From Reyranella sp. (GTDB taxonomy: Bacteria; Pseudomonadota; Alphaproteobacteria; Reyranellales; Reyranellaceae): a DNA stretch of 64,000 nucleotides. This document shows, in pieces, positions 49,101-57,315 of this stretch. Position 1 is the first letter of the stretch, and the number at the start of each line of letters is the position of its first letter. The position numbers were made by a program, and so were the translations under genes. Where the stretch lies: assembly GCF_004297265.1 (NCBI RefSeq), contig NZ_SCUT01000065.1, forward strand, positions 62,001 through 126,000. The letters are read 5' to 3'. The notes beneath the pieces are model-generated. The model had not been told where the DNA came from. It saw only the letters and a program-made list of their open reading frames with translations, and searched no databases.

Positions 49101-49352
49101 AATGGAGCGGATCGACTTCACGTAGGGAAGTCCCGCCATCTGCACTTCCATCGGGATGGTGATGTAGCGCTCGATCTCTTCGGACGACTGGCCGGGATTC
49201 TGCGTCACGATGTCGACCAGCGGCGGCACCGGGTCGGGATAGGCTTCGATGTTGAGTCGCTTGTAGGCGAACAGGCCGCCACAGATCATCAGGACGGCGA
49301 GAATCAAAACGAGAATGCGCTGACGTAGTGCAGCGCCGACGATTGCATGCAT
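46194..49352 (-). CDS. Heavy-metal-type (CzcA/CusA) RND efflux pump, copy 1
   Basis: 1052 residues, inner-membrane proton-driven pump with twelve TM helices and two large periplasmic loops. The family start RLNIEAYPDPVPPLVDI and the TM4 motif D394-F-G-x-x-x-D400-A-T-x-x-x-x-E407-N are clear. The motif matches the divalent-metal class in its first half (DFG) but has DAT instead of DGA. A porter loop has a run of five Asp (AGHDDDDDVVEG, near 270). It is paralogous to, and the same length as, the pump at 52030-55188, and shares a 110-bp identical tract with it (46318-46427). It has no adaptor of its own. Confidence 0.93.
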   Translation of the reverse strand: MHAIVGAALRQRILVLILAVLMICGGLFAYKRLNIEAYPDPVPPLVDIVTQNPGQSSEEIERYITIPMEVQMAGLPYVKSIRSISLTGLSDVKVQFTYDLTYREAAQLVTNRLAQLGPLPNGAQPIISPTSPIGEIFRYRVIGPKGFSVTDLKTIQDWILLRRLKAVPGVIDVTTWGGKSKTFDVTVDLDRLQAHALTPKQVIDGLNGANINVGANTVNLGPQSAVVRAVGQIRSMEDIRNTMLMARDGSPVLVSDIADVAVGNEPRLGVAGHDDDDDVVEGIVLMRRGAETMPTLRAVEREVERINDSNLLPPGVRIERIYDRSVLVEVTTHTVLHNMVMGVGLIFLIQWLFLGDLRSALIVSATIPFALLFAVVIIVMNGESANLLSMGAIDFGIIVDATVIMVENIFRHLAEAGHGGTSRSARQEPEGLTGKLFTIYEASGEVTKAIFFSATIIIAGFLPLFTLSGVEGRIFGPMAQTYAYALAGGLIATFTVSPALSALLLPEKVSETETFLVRGLRRLYRQAYSQALAWRHAMIVVGLGVMAAAGLAASTVGLEFLPKLEEGNIWLRAALPPSVSLDEGNGYVNRMRKLVKSFPEVETVISQHGRPDDGTDPDGFSNAEFFVPLKPASKWRKGLEKPELITEMSDALRKAFPGVNFAFSQYIQDNVQEAASGIDAENAIKISGPDLGTLHKIAVDIRRVLEGVPGITDIQVPPLLGQPTIRIDIDRARAARYGLSPGDINATIQAAVGGQAAGDLFEEGSDRHFPLLVRLAPRYRQDMDAIRRIAIGTVGPNGNIVQVPLGEVATVKLATGAFYIYREQQERYIPVKFSVRGRDLGGAVLEAQQKVTEQVKLPSGYRLDWAGDFVNFESAIARLAVAVPIAIGLILLLLYVSFGSLTDTLLAGAAMPLALSGGILALWGADMSFSISAAIGFVALFGIAAMNGIMLVSCFNRLIAAGVEREQALRETCEQQMRPVLMTCVAAAVGLLPAAFSTAIGSQVQRPLAIVVVGGTLLAPFLFLTVLPAAIAVFSRRRATVPVPHDAALTTA

Positions 49353-49444
49353 CCGCGGCCCTCATGGCGGGCCGATGGGCAGCGCGCCTCCCGCGCAGCT
49401 AATACACAAGTGGCGCAGGCACACTAGCGTTGCGCGTACATCAT

Positions 49445-50479
49445 CTATGCAACCTTCGCTTCATATGCACGAGGCGCCGCCAGTCGCAATTCGCCGGATA
49501 TGCCCTGCACATCCTCGTCGACGAAGTGGTGCCATTGGTCGAATGGCATACCGCTGCGCGCCGCCTCGGCCAGCGTCTCCTCCGATATCAGCAGAGGGCA
49601 GCGATACTTCTTCGTCAGGCGTTCGATGCGCGAGCACACGTTCACCGCATGGCCGACGACGGAATATTCGAGCCTCTGCTCGTCGCCGATGGCACCCATG
49701 ACGACCTCGCCATGGTGGATGCCCACGCCCACGCGTACCGATGGTTCGCCATGCCGCGCGCGCTCGACGTTCCAGCCATCGATCGCGGCGAGCAGCCGGA
49801 GGCCGCATCGGATGGCGGCGGCCGCGTCCTCGGGCGATGGGCGCACGGCCCCGAACACCGCCAGGACGCCATCCCCGATGAACTTGTCGATGATCCCGCC
49901 CTCGGCCTCGACGATGCGCGAGACCACGGTGCGATACTCCTGGAGGAAACCGAACAGGGCGTCGGGTTCCATGGTCTGCACCGACGCCGTGAAGTCGCGC
50001 ATGTCGACGAACAGGATCGCGGCCTTCGCCCGACGGCCCCGGGCCGCGCGCAACCCCTCTCGCGCCAGATGGTCGACGAGCTCCGCCGGCAGGTAGCGCG
50101 ACAGGTTGAGGTTCTGCAGCCGCTCGCGGTCGAGGCTATGCCTCAGCCGGTCGGCCATCAGCGCGCAGGCCAGGAACACCGCGACGGTGCCGATGGCTTC
50201 GATGCCGTAGTAGGTGAACCGGGCGCTGACGAAAGCCGGCGGCGGATTGGCGCCGATCATCCAGGCGAAGGCGACCGATGCCGCGGCGATGCCGATCCAC
50301 CGGCCGGCAAGCCACGAGGCGCCGAAGATGACGAAGAGATAGAGGGCCGTGAGCCGCAGGTCGCCGGTGACGATGTCGGCGTAGCCCACCGCGGTCGACA
50401 CGACGAAGGCCCCGAACAGAACGGCCGCCCTGGACGAGGCGGCCGGCTCGCGACGCCTGGTGATGGCCATGCGCGACAT
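49445..50479 (-). CDS. Membrane-anchored class III adenylate/guanylate cyclase
   Basis: 344 residues. N-terminal hydrophobic region with about four TM helices (16-118), a short linker, then a cyclase catalytic domain (about 148-325). Metal-binding aspartates are in ILFVDMRDFTASV and FIGDGVLAVFG; the transition-state Asn and Arg are in AVNVCSRIERL, so it should be active. cAMP is more likely than cGMP, but substrate choice was not decided. It sits between the outer-membrane factor gene and the first RND pump gene, all on the minus strand. Confidence 0.88.
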   Translation of the reverse strand: MSRMAITRRREPAASSRAAVLFGAFVVSTAVGYADIVTGDLRLTALYLFVIFGASWLAGRWIGIAAASVAFAWMIGANPPPAFVSARFTYYGIEAIGTVAVFLACALMADRLRHSLDRERLQNLNLSRYLPAELVDHLAREGLRAARGRRAKAAILFVDMRDFTASVQTMEPDALFGFLQEYRTVVSRIVEAEGGIIDKFIGDGVLAVFGAVRPSPEDAAAAIRCGLRLLAAIDGWNVERARHGEPSVRVGVGIHHGEVVMGAIGDEQRLEYSVVGHAVNVCSRIERLTKKYRCPLLISEETLAEAARSGMPFDQWHHFVDEDVQGISGELRLAAPRAYEAKVA

Positions 50480-50497
50480 GGCACCCGGCCCGCCGTG

Positions 50498-52033
50498 TCA
50501 GCGCTGGGTATTCGAGGAGATGGACCAGGGAGAGGCCGGCGGCTTGCAGCGCGACCGGCCGTTGCCCGGACCCGCGCCGTCGCGGTTCCACCAGCCCCCG
50601 CCCAGCGCCTGGAACAGCGCCGCGGTGTCGGTGAGACGCGCGGCCTGCGCCTGCACGCGGGTCAGAAGCGTCTGCTGGTAGGTGAGCTCGGCGATCAGCA
50701 CGAAGACGTAGGTGGTGTCGCCGAGTTCCAGGCGCTTGCGCGCGATGCCGAGGGCGGTGGCCGCCGCCCGTTCCGCCTCGACGGCCGATTTCAGCGCGAG
50801 TGCGTCGTACTCGAGTGCATTCAGCGTGTCGGCGACGTTGCGGAAGGCGGCGAGCACGATCGACTGGTACTGCGCATCGGCCTGCTCGAGCGCCGCGACC
50901 GCGGACCGCTTCTTGGCCGCGAGCGCGCCGCCGTCGATCAGCGTCTGGATCGCGCTGGCGCCCGTGGTCGCGCCGGCGAGACCGGGCATGAACAGGGTGC
51001 CGAGCGAAAGCGCGCTGCTGTTCAGGCCGAAGCCCAGGGTCACCTGCGGAAGCTGGTTGGCGATCGCGACGCCAACCTGCGCGCTGGCGGCGTGCAGGTT
51101 GGCCTCGGCGGCGCGTACGTCGGGCCGCTGCTCGACGAGCTGCGACGGCAGGGTGAGCGGCAGCTCGTGCGGCAGCTTGAGGTCGGTGAGATCGAAGCGC
51201 TCGGTGACCGGATTGCTGGGCAGGCTGCCGGTCAGCGTGGCCATCAGGTTGCGCTGCTGCGCCAGCGCCTTCTCGAGCGGCGGCAGCGTCGACTCGGCCT
51301 GCGCGAGCGCGGCCTGCTGGGTGGCGACGTCGGCGCCGGGAATGGCGCCCAGGCCCGACTGCTTGTTCAGGATGCCGAGCGTATCGCGCTGCACGGCGAC
51401 GATGCGCTTGGTCGCCTCGACCTGGCCGCGCAGCGAGGCCTCGACGATGGCCGCCGCCACGACGTTCGAGGCCAGCGAAAGATAGGTTCCCTCGAGCTGG
51501 AAGCACTGCGCCTCGGCCAGCGCCTCGAGCGATTCGATCTGCCGGCGATTGCCGCCCCACAGGTCCAGCGCATAGGTGATCTGGAGGCCGGCGACGAACA
51601 GGCCGTAGATCGGCTGCTGGTCGGCCGTGGCCGATTGCAGGCTGGCGGGGGTCTGGTTCTGGGTGGCGCTGAAGGTGCCCTGGAGCGTCGGGAACAGGGT
51701 GGCCCGCTGCGCGCGGGCGTTCTGCTGGGCGACGCGCAGCCCGGCGACGGCGGCCTTCACGTCGGGATTGGCGTGCAGCGACCGCTCGATCAGGCTGTTG
51801 AGCTGGGGCGATTGGAACACGCCCCACCACTGGCCGGGAATGTCCATGCTCTGCACGATTCGCTGCGCCTCGCCGCCCGGTATGCCGGCGGCGATCAGAT
51901 CGCTCTTCTGGTCGGGAACATAGGTCGCCGTCTTCGGCCCGTCGGGAGAGGCGAAGTCGGGGCCGACCGAACAGCCGGCGAGGGCGCCCGCCGCGAGGAG
52001 CGGCAGCGCGGCAAGGAGGGAGCGTCGCATCAT
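50498..52033 (-). CDS. Outer-membrane efflux lipoprotein (NodT/OprM-type)
   Basis: 511 residues. Lipoprotein signal with lipobox LAGC (C21), followed by the two repeats of outer-membrane factors: WWGVFQSPQLNSLIERSLHANPDVKAA near 69-95 and the coiled-coil segments AALAQAESTLPPLEKALAQQRNLMATLTG; ELGDTTYVFVLIAELTYQQTLL marks the second repeat. It forms the exit duct of a tripartite pump. The start overlaps the stop of the second RND pump (ATGA) and has GGAGG upstream. Confidence 0.92.
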   Translation of the reverse strand: MMRRSLLAALPLLAAGALAGCSVGPDFASPDGPKTATYVPDQKSDLIAAGIPGGEAQRIVQSMDIPGQWWGVFQSPQLNSLIERSLHANPDVKAAVAGLRVAQQNARAQRATLFPTLQGTFSATQNQTPASLQSATADQQPIYGLFVAGLQITYALDLWGGNRRQIESLEALAEAQCFQLEGTYLSLASNVVAAAIVEASLRGQVEATKRIVAVQRDTLGILNKQSGLGAIPGADVATQQAALAQAESTLPPLEKALAQQRNLMATLTGSLPSNPVTERFDLTDLKLPHELPLTLPSQLVEQRPDVRAAEANLHAASAQVGVAIANQLPQVTLGFGLNSSALSLGTLFMPGLAGATTGASAIQTLIDGGALAAKKRSAVAALEQADAQYQSIVLAAFRNVADTLNALEYDALALKSAVEAERAAATALGIARKRLELGDTTYVFVLIAELTYQQTLLTRVQAQAARLTDTAALFQALGGGWWNRDGAGPGNGRSRCKPPASPWSISSNTQR

Positions 52034-55000
52034 GTCGCCTCCGCGACTGGATCGTGGACGTGGGATGCCGGTACCGCCGCACGGCGGCGCGAGAAGAGGC
52101 CGATGGTGGCCGGCAGCACCGTGAGGAAGAGGAAGGGCGCCAGGAGGGTGCCGCCGACTACGACGATGGCGAGCGGCCGCTGGACCTGGCTGCCGATGGC
52201 GGTCGAGAAGGCGGCGGGCAGCAGGCCGACGGCGGCGGCGACGCAGGTCATCAGCACCGGCCGCATCTGCAGCGAGCAGGTCTCGTAGAGCGCCATGTCG
52301 CGATCGCGACCCGCGTCGATCAGCCTGTTGTAGCAGCTCAGCACCATGATGCCGTTCATGGCGGCAATGCCGAAGAGGGCAACGAAGCCGATGGCGGCCG
52401 AGATGCTGAACGGCATGTCCGCCACCCAGAGGCCCAGGATGCCGCCGACCAGGGCCAGCGGGATGGCACTGGCGGCCAGCAGCGTGTCGCGGAACGAGCC
52501 GAAGCTCATGTAGAGCAGCAGCCCGATCAGGCCGATGGCGATCGGCACGGCGACGGCCAGGCGCTGCAACGCGTTCTTCAGGTTGCCGAACTCGCCCACC
52601 CATTCGATGCGGTAGCCACCGGGGATCTTTACCTGCTCCGCGACGCGCTGCTGCGCCTCGAGGATGGCGCTGCCGAGGTCGCGGCCGCGGACGCTGAACT
52701 TCACCGGAACGTAGCGTTCCTGCTGTTCGCGATAGATGTAGTAGGCGCCGGAGACCAGCTCGACCCTGGCGACTTCGCTCAACGGCACCTGCGTGATGTT
52801 GCCGTTCGCGCCCTGGACGCCGATCTGGATGCGGCTGATCGCGTCGAGGCTCTCGCGGTAGCGCGAGGCCAGGCGGACGACCATCGGGAAATGGCGGTCG
52901 CTGCCGCTTTCATAGACGTCGCCCGCGGCCTGGCCGCCGATCGCCGCCTGGACGGTGGCATTGATGTCGCCGGGAGCCAGTCCGTAGCGCGCGGCCCTGG
53001 CGCGGTCGATGTCGATGCGGATGGTCGGCTGGCCGAGCGAGGCCGACACGGCGAGGTCGGTGATGCCGGGCACGGTGGCCAGCACCGCCTTGATCTCGTT
53101 GCCGAGCTTGGCCAGTGTCTCGAGGTCGTTGCCCGAGATCTTGACCGAGTTCTCGCCCTTCACACCGGAGGCGGCTTCCTGGACGTTGTCCTGGATGTAC
53201 TGGGAGAAGGTGAATTCGACGCCGGGGAAGCCCTTCTCGAGTGCGCCGCTGATCTCGGCGATGAGGGCCTCCTTGTCGAGCCCCTTGCGCCATTGGTCCA
53301 TGGGCTTCAGCGGCACGAAGAATTCGGCGTTGAAGAAGCCGGTCGAATCGGTCCCGTCGTCGGGCCGCCCGTGCTGGGAGATCACGGTCTCGGCCTCGGG
53401 AAAGCCCTTGATGAGTCTGCGCATGCGGTTGGCGTAGTCGTTGCCGGCCTCGAGCGAGATCGACGCCGGCATCACGGCGCGGATCCACATATTGCCTTCC
53501 TCGAGCTTGGGCAGGAATTCGAGCCCGATCGACCCGCCGGCAAGGCCGGCCAGCGCCAGCGCGCCGAGACCGGCGGCCGCCGTCGCGCGGCGGCTGGCCA
53601 GTGCCGCGTTGCGCAGCTTCTCGTAGGCCCGGCGCAGCACCCGCACGGCGCGCGTTTCCACGTGCGCCATCCTGTCGGGCAGCAGCAGCCCCGCCAGCGC
53701 CGGCGACACGGTGAAGGTCGCGATCAGGCCGCCCGCCAGCGCATAGGCATAGGTGCGTGCCATCGGCCCGAAGATGTGGCCCTCGACGCCGGAGAGCGTG
53801 AACAGCGGCAGGAAGCCCGCGATGATGATGGTGGCCGAGAAAAAGATCGCCTGGGTGACCTCGGTCGAGGCGTTGAAGATCGTCGCCAGCTTGCCGGTGA
53901 GGCCGCCCGGCGCGCGCCGCTGCGGACCGGTCGAGTGCCCGCCCTCGGACAGATGCCGGAAGATGTTCTCGACCATGATGACGGTGGCGTCGACGATGAT
54001 GCCGAAGTCGATCGCGCCCATCGACAGCAGGTTCGCCGATTCTCCGCTCAGCACCAGGACGACCACGGCGAACAGGAGCGCGAAGGGGATGGTCGCGGAG
54101 ACGATCAGCGCGCTGCGAAGGTCGCCCAGGAACAGCCACTGGATCAGGAAGATGAGGCAGACGCCCACCACCATGTTGTGCAGGACGGTGTGGGTGGTGA
54201 TGTTCACCAGCGAGCTGCGGTCGTAGATGCGCTCGATACGCACGCCGGGGGGCAGGATGCCGCCATTGTTGATCTTGTCGACCTCGGCCAGCACGCCGCC
54301 GAGCGTCGGCATGGTCTCGGCGCCGCGCCGCATCAGCACGATGCCCTGCACGATGTCGTCGTCGTCGTTCTGTCCGGCGATGCCGAGCCGCGGCTGGTGG
54401 CCGACGGTGACGTCGGCCGCGTCGGAGACCAGCACCGGCGCGCCGTCGCGCACGGTCAGCATGGTGTTGCGGATGTCGTCCATCGAGCGGATCTGGCCGA
54501 CGCTGCGCACGATTGCCGACTGCGAGCCGATGTTCACGGTGTTGGCGCCGACATTGATGTTGGCGTTGTTCAGCCCGTCGAGCACCTGCTTCAGGGTGAG
54601 GCCGTAGGCCAGCAGGCGGTCGAGATTGACCGTGATGTCGTAGGTCTTGGTCTTGCCGCCCCAGCCGGTGACGTCGACGACGCCGGGGATCGCCTTCAGC
54701 CGGCGCTGCAGCACCCAGTCCTGCAGGGTCTTGAGGTCGGCGGCCGAGTAGCCCGGAGGCCCGACGACCCGGTAGCGGAAGACCTCGCCGATCGGGCTGG
54801 TGGGTGACAGGGTGGGTTGCGCGCCGTTGGGCAGGGGGCCGAGCTGCGACAGGCGGTTGATCACCATCTGCGAGGCCTGCTGATAGGTCACGTCGTAGGT
54901 GAACTGGACCTTCACGTCGCTCAGGCCGAACAGCGATACGGTGCGGATGGCCTGGATGTAGGGCAGGCCCGCCATCTGGATCTCGATGGGGATCGTGATG

Positions 55001-55188
55001 TAGCGCTCGATCTCCTCCGACGACTGGCCGGGATTCTGCGTGATGATGTCGACCAGCGGCGGTACCGGGTCAGGATACGCCTCGATATTCAGCCGCGAAT
55101 AGGCGAACAGGCCGGCGACGGAAAGCACCACGCTCAGGATGACGACGAGGATGCGCTGCTTCAGGGCGGCGGCAACGATGGACTGCAT
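52030..55188 (-). CDS. Heavy-metal-type (CzcA/CusA) RND efflux pump, copy 2
   Basis: 1052 residues, same architecture as the pump at 46194-49352, with the identical TM4 motif DFGIIVDATVIMVEN at 394-408 and RLNIEAYPDPVPPLVDI near the N-terminus. It follows its adaptor gene (74 bases) and overlaps the outer-membrane factor gene, so adaptor, pump and duct form a complete tripartite set. The metal or other substrate cannot be fixed from sequence. Confidence 0.94.
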   Translation of the reverse strand: MQSIVAAALKQRILVVILSVVLSVAGLFAYSRLNIEAYPDPVPPLVDIITQNPGQSSEEIERYITIPIEIQMAGLPYIQAIRTVSLFGLSDVKVQFTYDVTYQQASQMVINRLSQLGPLPNGAQPTLSPTSPIGEVFRYRVVGPPGYSAADLKTLQDWVLQRRLKAIPGVVDVTGWGGKTKTYDITVNLDRLLAYGLTLKQVLDGLNNANINVGANTVNIGSQSAIVRSVGQIRSMDDIRNTMLTVRDGAPVLVSDAADVTVGHQPRLGIAGQNDDDDIVQGIVLMRRGAETMPTLGGVLAEVDKINNGGILPPGVRIERIYDRSSLVNITTHTVLHNMVVGVCLIFLIQWLFLGDLRSALIVSATIPFALLFAVVVLVLSGESANLLSMGAIDFGIIVDATVIMVENIFRHLSEGGHSTGPQRRAPGGLTGKLATIFNASTEVTQAIFFSATIIIAGFLPLFTLSGVEGHIFGPMARTYAYALAGGLIATFTVSPALAGLLLPDRMAHVETRAVRVLRRAYEKLRNAALASRRATAAAGLGALALAGLAGGSIGLEFLPKLEEGNMWIRAVMPASISLEAGNDYANRMRRLIKGFPEAETVISQHGRPDDGTDSTGFFNAEFFVPLKPMDQWRKGLDKEALIAEISGALEKGFPGVEFTFSQYIQDNVQEAASGVKGENSVKISGNDLETLAKLGNEIKAVLATVPGITDLAVSASLGQPTIRIDIDRARAARYGLAPGDINATVQAAIGGQAAGDVYESGSDRHFPMVVRLASRYRESLDAISRIQIGVQGANGNITQVPLSEVARVELVSGAYYIYREQQERYVPVKFSVRGRDLGSAILEAQQRVAEQVKIPGGYRIEWVGEFGNLKNALQRLAVAVPIAIGLIGLLLYMSFGSFRDTLLAASAIPLALVGGILGLWVADMPFSISAAIGFVALFGIAAMNGIMVLSCYNRLIDAGRDRDMALYETCSLQMRPVLMTCVAAAVGLLPAAFSTAIGSQVQRPLAIVVVGGTLLAPFLFLTVLPATIGLFSRRRAAVPASHVHDPVAEAT

Positions 55189-55262
55189 GGGTGACGACCG
55201 TCTGTTGGGGAGGCCGCCGCTGCGTGCCGCGGCGGGCCGTCAATCGGTACCGCGGCGGGTGC

Positions 55263-56510
55263 TCAGTCGCGCCTGGCCGCGCGGTCGATGAAGAGGGTGC
55301 CGCTGGTCACCACGTTCTCGCCCAGGGCAAGGCCCTTCTTGACCTCCACCATGCCGATCGAGGTCGTGCCGACCTCGATCGGGCGCGACGCGACGGACTT
55401 GTCCTGCGGGTTGGCAACCCACACGCGGGCGTTGGCGCCTTCGTAGACGACGGCGTCCTGCGGCACGGCGGGATTGGTCGTGGGGTCGCCGGTGACGATG
55501 CGGAAGCTGGCGAACATCTCGGGCATCAGTTCGCGATCGGCGTTCACGATCTCGGCGCGCACCGGCAGGCGGCGGGTATTCGGGTCGAGCGCCGGCGCGA
55601 CATAGGCCAGCCTGGCGTTGAAGGCGCGGCCGGGATGGGCCAGCACCGACACCTCGACCGGAGCACCGACCTTCATCTTCGGCGCGTCGGATTCACGGAC
55701 ATTGGCGACCAGCCAGACCTTCGAGAGGTCGCCGATGTTGAACACCGGTTCGGTAGCGCCGGCGTTGATGTACTGGCCGAGGCCAACCTTGCGCTGGATG
55801 ACGGTACCGGCGATGGGCGCCGAGACGATCGCCTCCGCGCCGATATGGTCGACCTTCTCCAACGCATCGATCTCGGCGTCGGTGCGGCCGAGGATGCGCA
55901 GGCGGTTGCGCACCGCGGCCAGCGCGATCTCGGAAGAACGCAGGTCGCCCTGCGCCGCGACGAGGTCGGACTGGGCCTGCTCCAGATCCTTCAGCGAGCC
56001 GCCGCGGATCGACAGCAATTCCTTCTGGCGCCTCTCGAAATTCTGGGCGAGGGCGAGCTTGGAGCGGGCCTTCTCGACACCGGCGACCGCGCTCACCAGA
56101 TCGTTCTGGCCCTGCACGAACTCGCTGGCCTCGATGGCAAACAGCGGCGCGCCGCGCTCGACATGGTCGCCGGGCTTGGCGATCAGGCGCGTGACCCGAC
56201 CCGAATAGGGCGAGAAAACCGGCGTCGTTGTGTCTTCGTTGATGCCGATCTTGCCGTCGGTCGCGCGTTCGTCGCGGAAGGAGGCCGCTTCGACCGGCGC
56301 GAAATGCAGGCCGGCCCACTGGGTATCGCTCGGATGGAACGTGCCGTCATTCTCGACGGCCGCCGCTGCCGGACGCACGAGGGCATTGGTCGGGCCGGTG
56401 TCGATGGTCCATACCGCGGCAAGCGCAAGGGCTGCGATGCCCGCGCCGGCGAACCACAGGCGGTGACGGCGCAGCGGTGAGGTCGTGGACGTTTTCGGCG
56501 CAGTGAACAT
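55263..56510 (-). CDS. RND periplasmic adaptor (CzcB/CusB-like)
   Basis: 415 residues with an N-terminal TM anchor (about 17-35). HlyD-type order: lipoyl-like half (FSPYSGRVTRLIAKPGDHVERG), coiled-coil hairpin (about 140-215; GVEKARSKLALAQNFERRQ to AAVRNRLRIL), lipoyl half (VSAPIAGTVIQRKVGLGQYI), beta-barrel and membrane-proximal domains. No His-rich or Met-rich N-terminal metal site is present. First gene of the efflux transcript, divergent from the response regulator gene. Confidence 0.92.
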   Translation of the reverse strand: MFTAPKTSTTSPLRRHRLWFAGAGIAALALAAVWTIDTGPTNALVRPAAAAVENDGTFHPSDTQWAGLHFAPVEAASFRDERATDGKIGINEDTTTPVFSPYSGRVTRLIAKPGDHVERGAPLFAIEASEFVQGQNDLVSAVAGVEKARSKLALAQNFERRQKELLSIRGGSLKDLEQAQSDLVAAQGDLRSSEIALAAVRNRLRILGRTDAEIDALEKVDHIGAEAIVSAPIAGTVIQRKVGLGQYINAGATEPVFNIGDLSKVWLVANVRESDAPKMKVGAPVEVSVLAHPGRAFNARLAYVAPALDPNTRRLPVRAEIVNADRELMPEMFASFRIVTGDPTTNPAVPQDAVVYEGANARVWVANPQDKSVASRPIEVGTTSIGMVEVKKGLALGENVVTSGTLFIDRAARRD

Positions 56511-56631
56511 GCCGGGGAAGCTAGGCGTTTCGCATTACGTGCACCTGAATTGGCTCCCCGATGACGGCTCGCAGACGCAGGCCGTGCTAGAATGAATTCA
56601 ATAGTGAACACGTCCGGGGAGGTCGAGGCCC
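56511..56631. promoter_or_regulatory. Divergent regulatory region between efflux operon and two-component genes
   Basis: 121 bases between the adaptor start and the response regulator start. It contains TAGAAT (56588-56593), a -10-like hexamer pointing toward the response regulator gene, and the 8-base palindrome TGAATTCA (56593-56600). GGGGAGG lies upstream of the ATG. A response-regulator binding site is expected here but I cannot point to a convincing direct repeat. Confidence 0.4.
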
Positions 56632-57315
56632 ATGAGGGTCCTTCTGGTCGAGGACAATGCCGAACTCGTCGCCTTGCTGATCAAGGGTCTGGCGCGCAGC
56701 GGATTCTCGGCGGATTCCGTAGGCAATGCCGGCGATGCCGCGCATTCGCTGGCGGCCATGCGCTACTCGGCGATCGTGCTCGACCTCGGCCTTCCCGACC
56801 AGGACGGGCTGTCGCTGTTGCGCAGCATCCGGAGCCGCGGCGATTCGACGCCAGTCCTCGTGCTCACGGCACGTGATGGAGTGAGCGACCGGGTCAACGG
56901 CCTCAGGGCGGGCGCCGACGACTACCTCGTCAAGCCGTTCGCGATGGAGGAGCTGGTGGCGCGCCTCCAGGCGCTGCTGCGCCGGCCTGGCAACCTGCTC
57001 GGCCGCCAGCTCACCTTCGGCAACGTCTCGCTCGAGACGGAGGGCCGGCAGGTCTTCGTCGACGGGATGATGCGGGTCTTCCCGGCTCGTGAGACCGCGA
57101 TCCTCGAAATCCTGCTGCGGCGCGGCGGAAACGTGGTGCCGAAGCGTCTATTCGAGGACCAGCTCTTCGGCCTTTCGGGCGATGTCGGCTCGAACGCGGT
57201 CGAGGTCTACGTCCATCGCCTGCGCAAGATGCTGTCGGACTGCGGCGCGACCGTGAAGATCCATACCGTTCGTGGCGTCGGCTATCTGCTGGCTGAGGAA
57301 AAGGCTGCCGCTTGA
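56632..57315 (+). CDS. OmpR/QseB-family response regulator
   Basis: 227 residues. Receiver domain with acidic pocket E7/D8, phosphorylation site D51 in AIVLDLGLPDQDG, T79 and K101 in DDYLVKPF; then an OmpR-type winged helix (about 130-222) ending VKIHTVRGVGYLLAEE. It likely controls the divergent efflux operon and itself. The kinase gene overlaps its stop codon. Confidence 0.95.
   Translation: MRVLLVEDNAELVALLIKGLARSGFSADSVGNAGDAAHSLAAMRYSAIVLDLGLPDQDGLSLLRSIRSRGDSTPVLVLTARDGVSDRVNGLRAGADDYLVKPFAMEELVARLQALLRRPGNLLGRQLTFGNVSLETEGRQVFVDGMMRVFPARETAILEILLRRGGNVVPKRLFEDQLFGLSGDVGSNAVEVYVHRLRKMLSDCGATVKIHTVRGVGYLLAEEKAAA

Noticed and set aside
46428..49328. 966-residue open frame on the plus strand opposite the first RND pump
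   Set aside because: It is antisense to a clear RND gene, with Asp/Arg/His-rich low-complexity translation and no domain. It arises from GC-biased codon use. Similar frames opposite the second pump and ndvB were rejected for the same reason.
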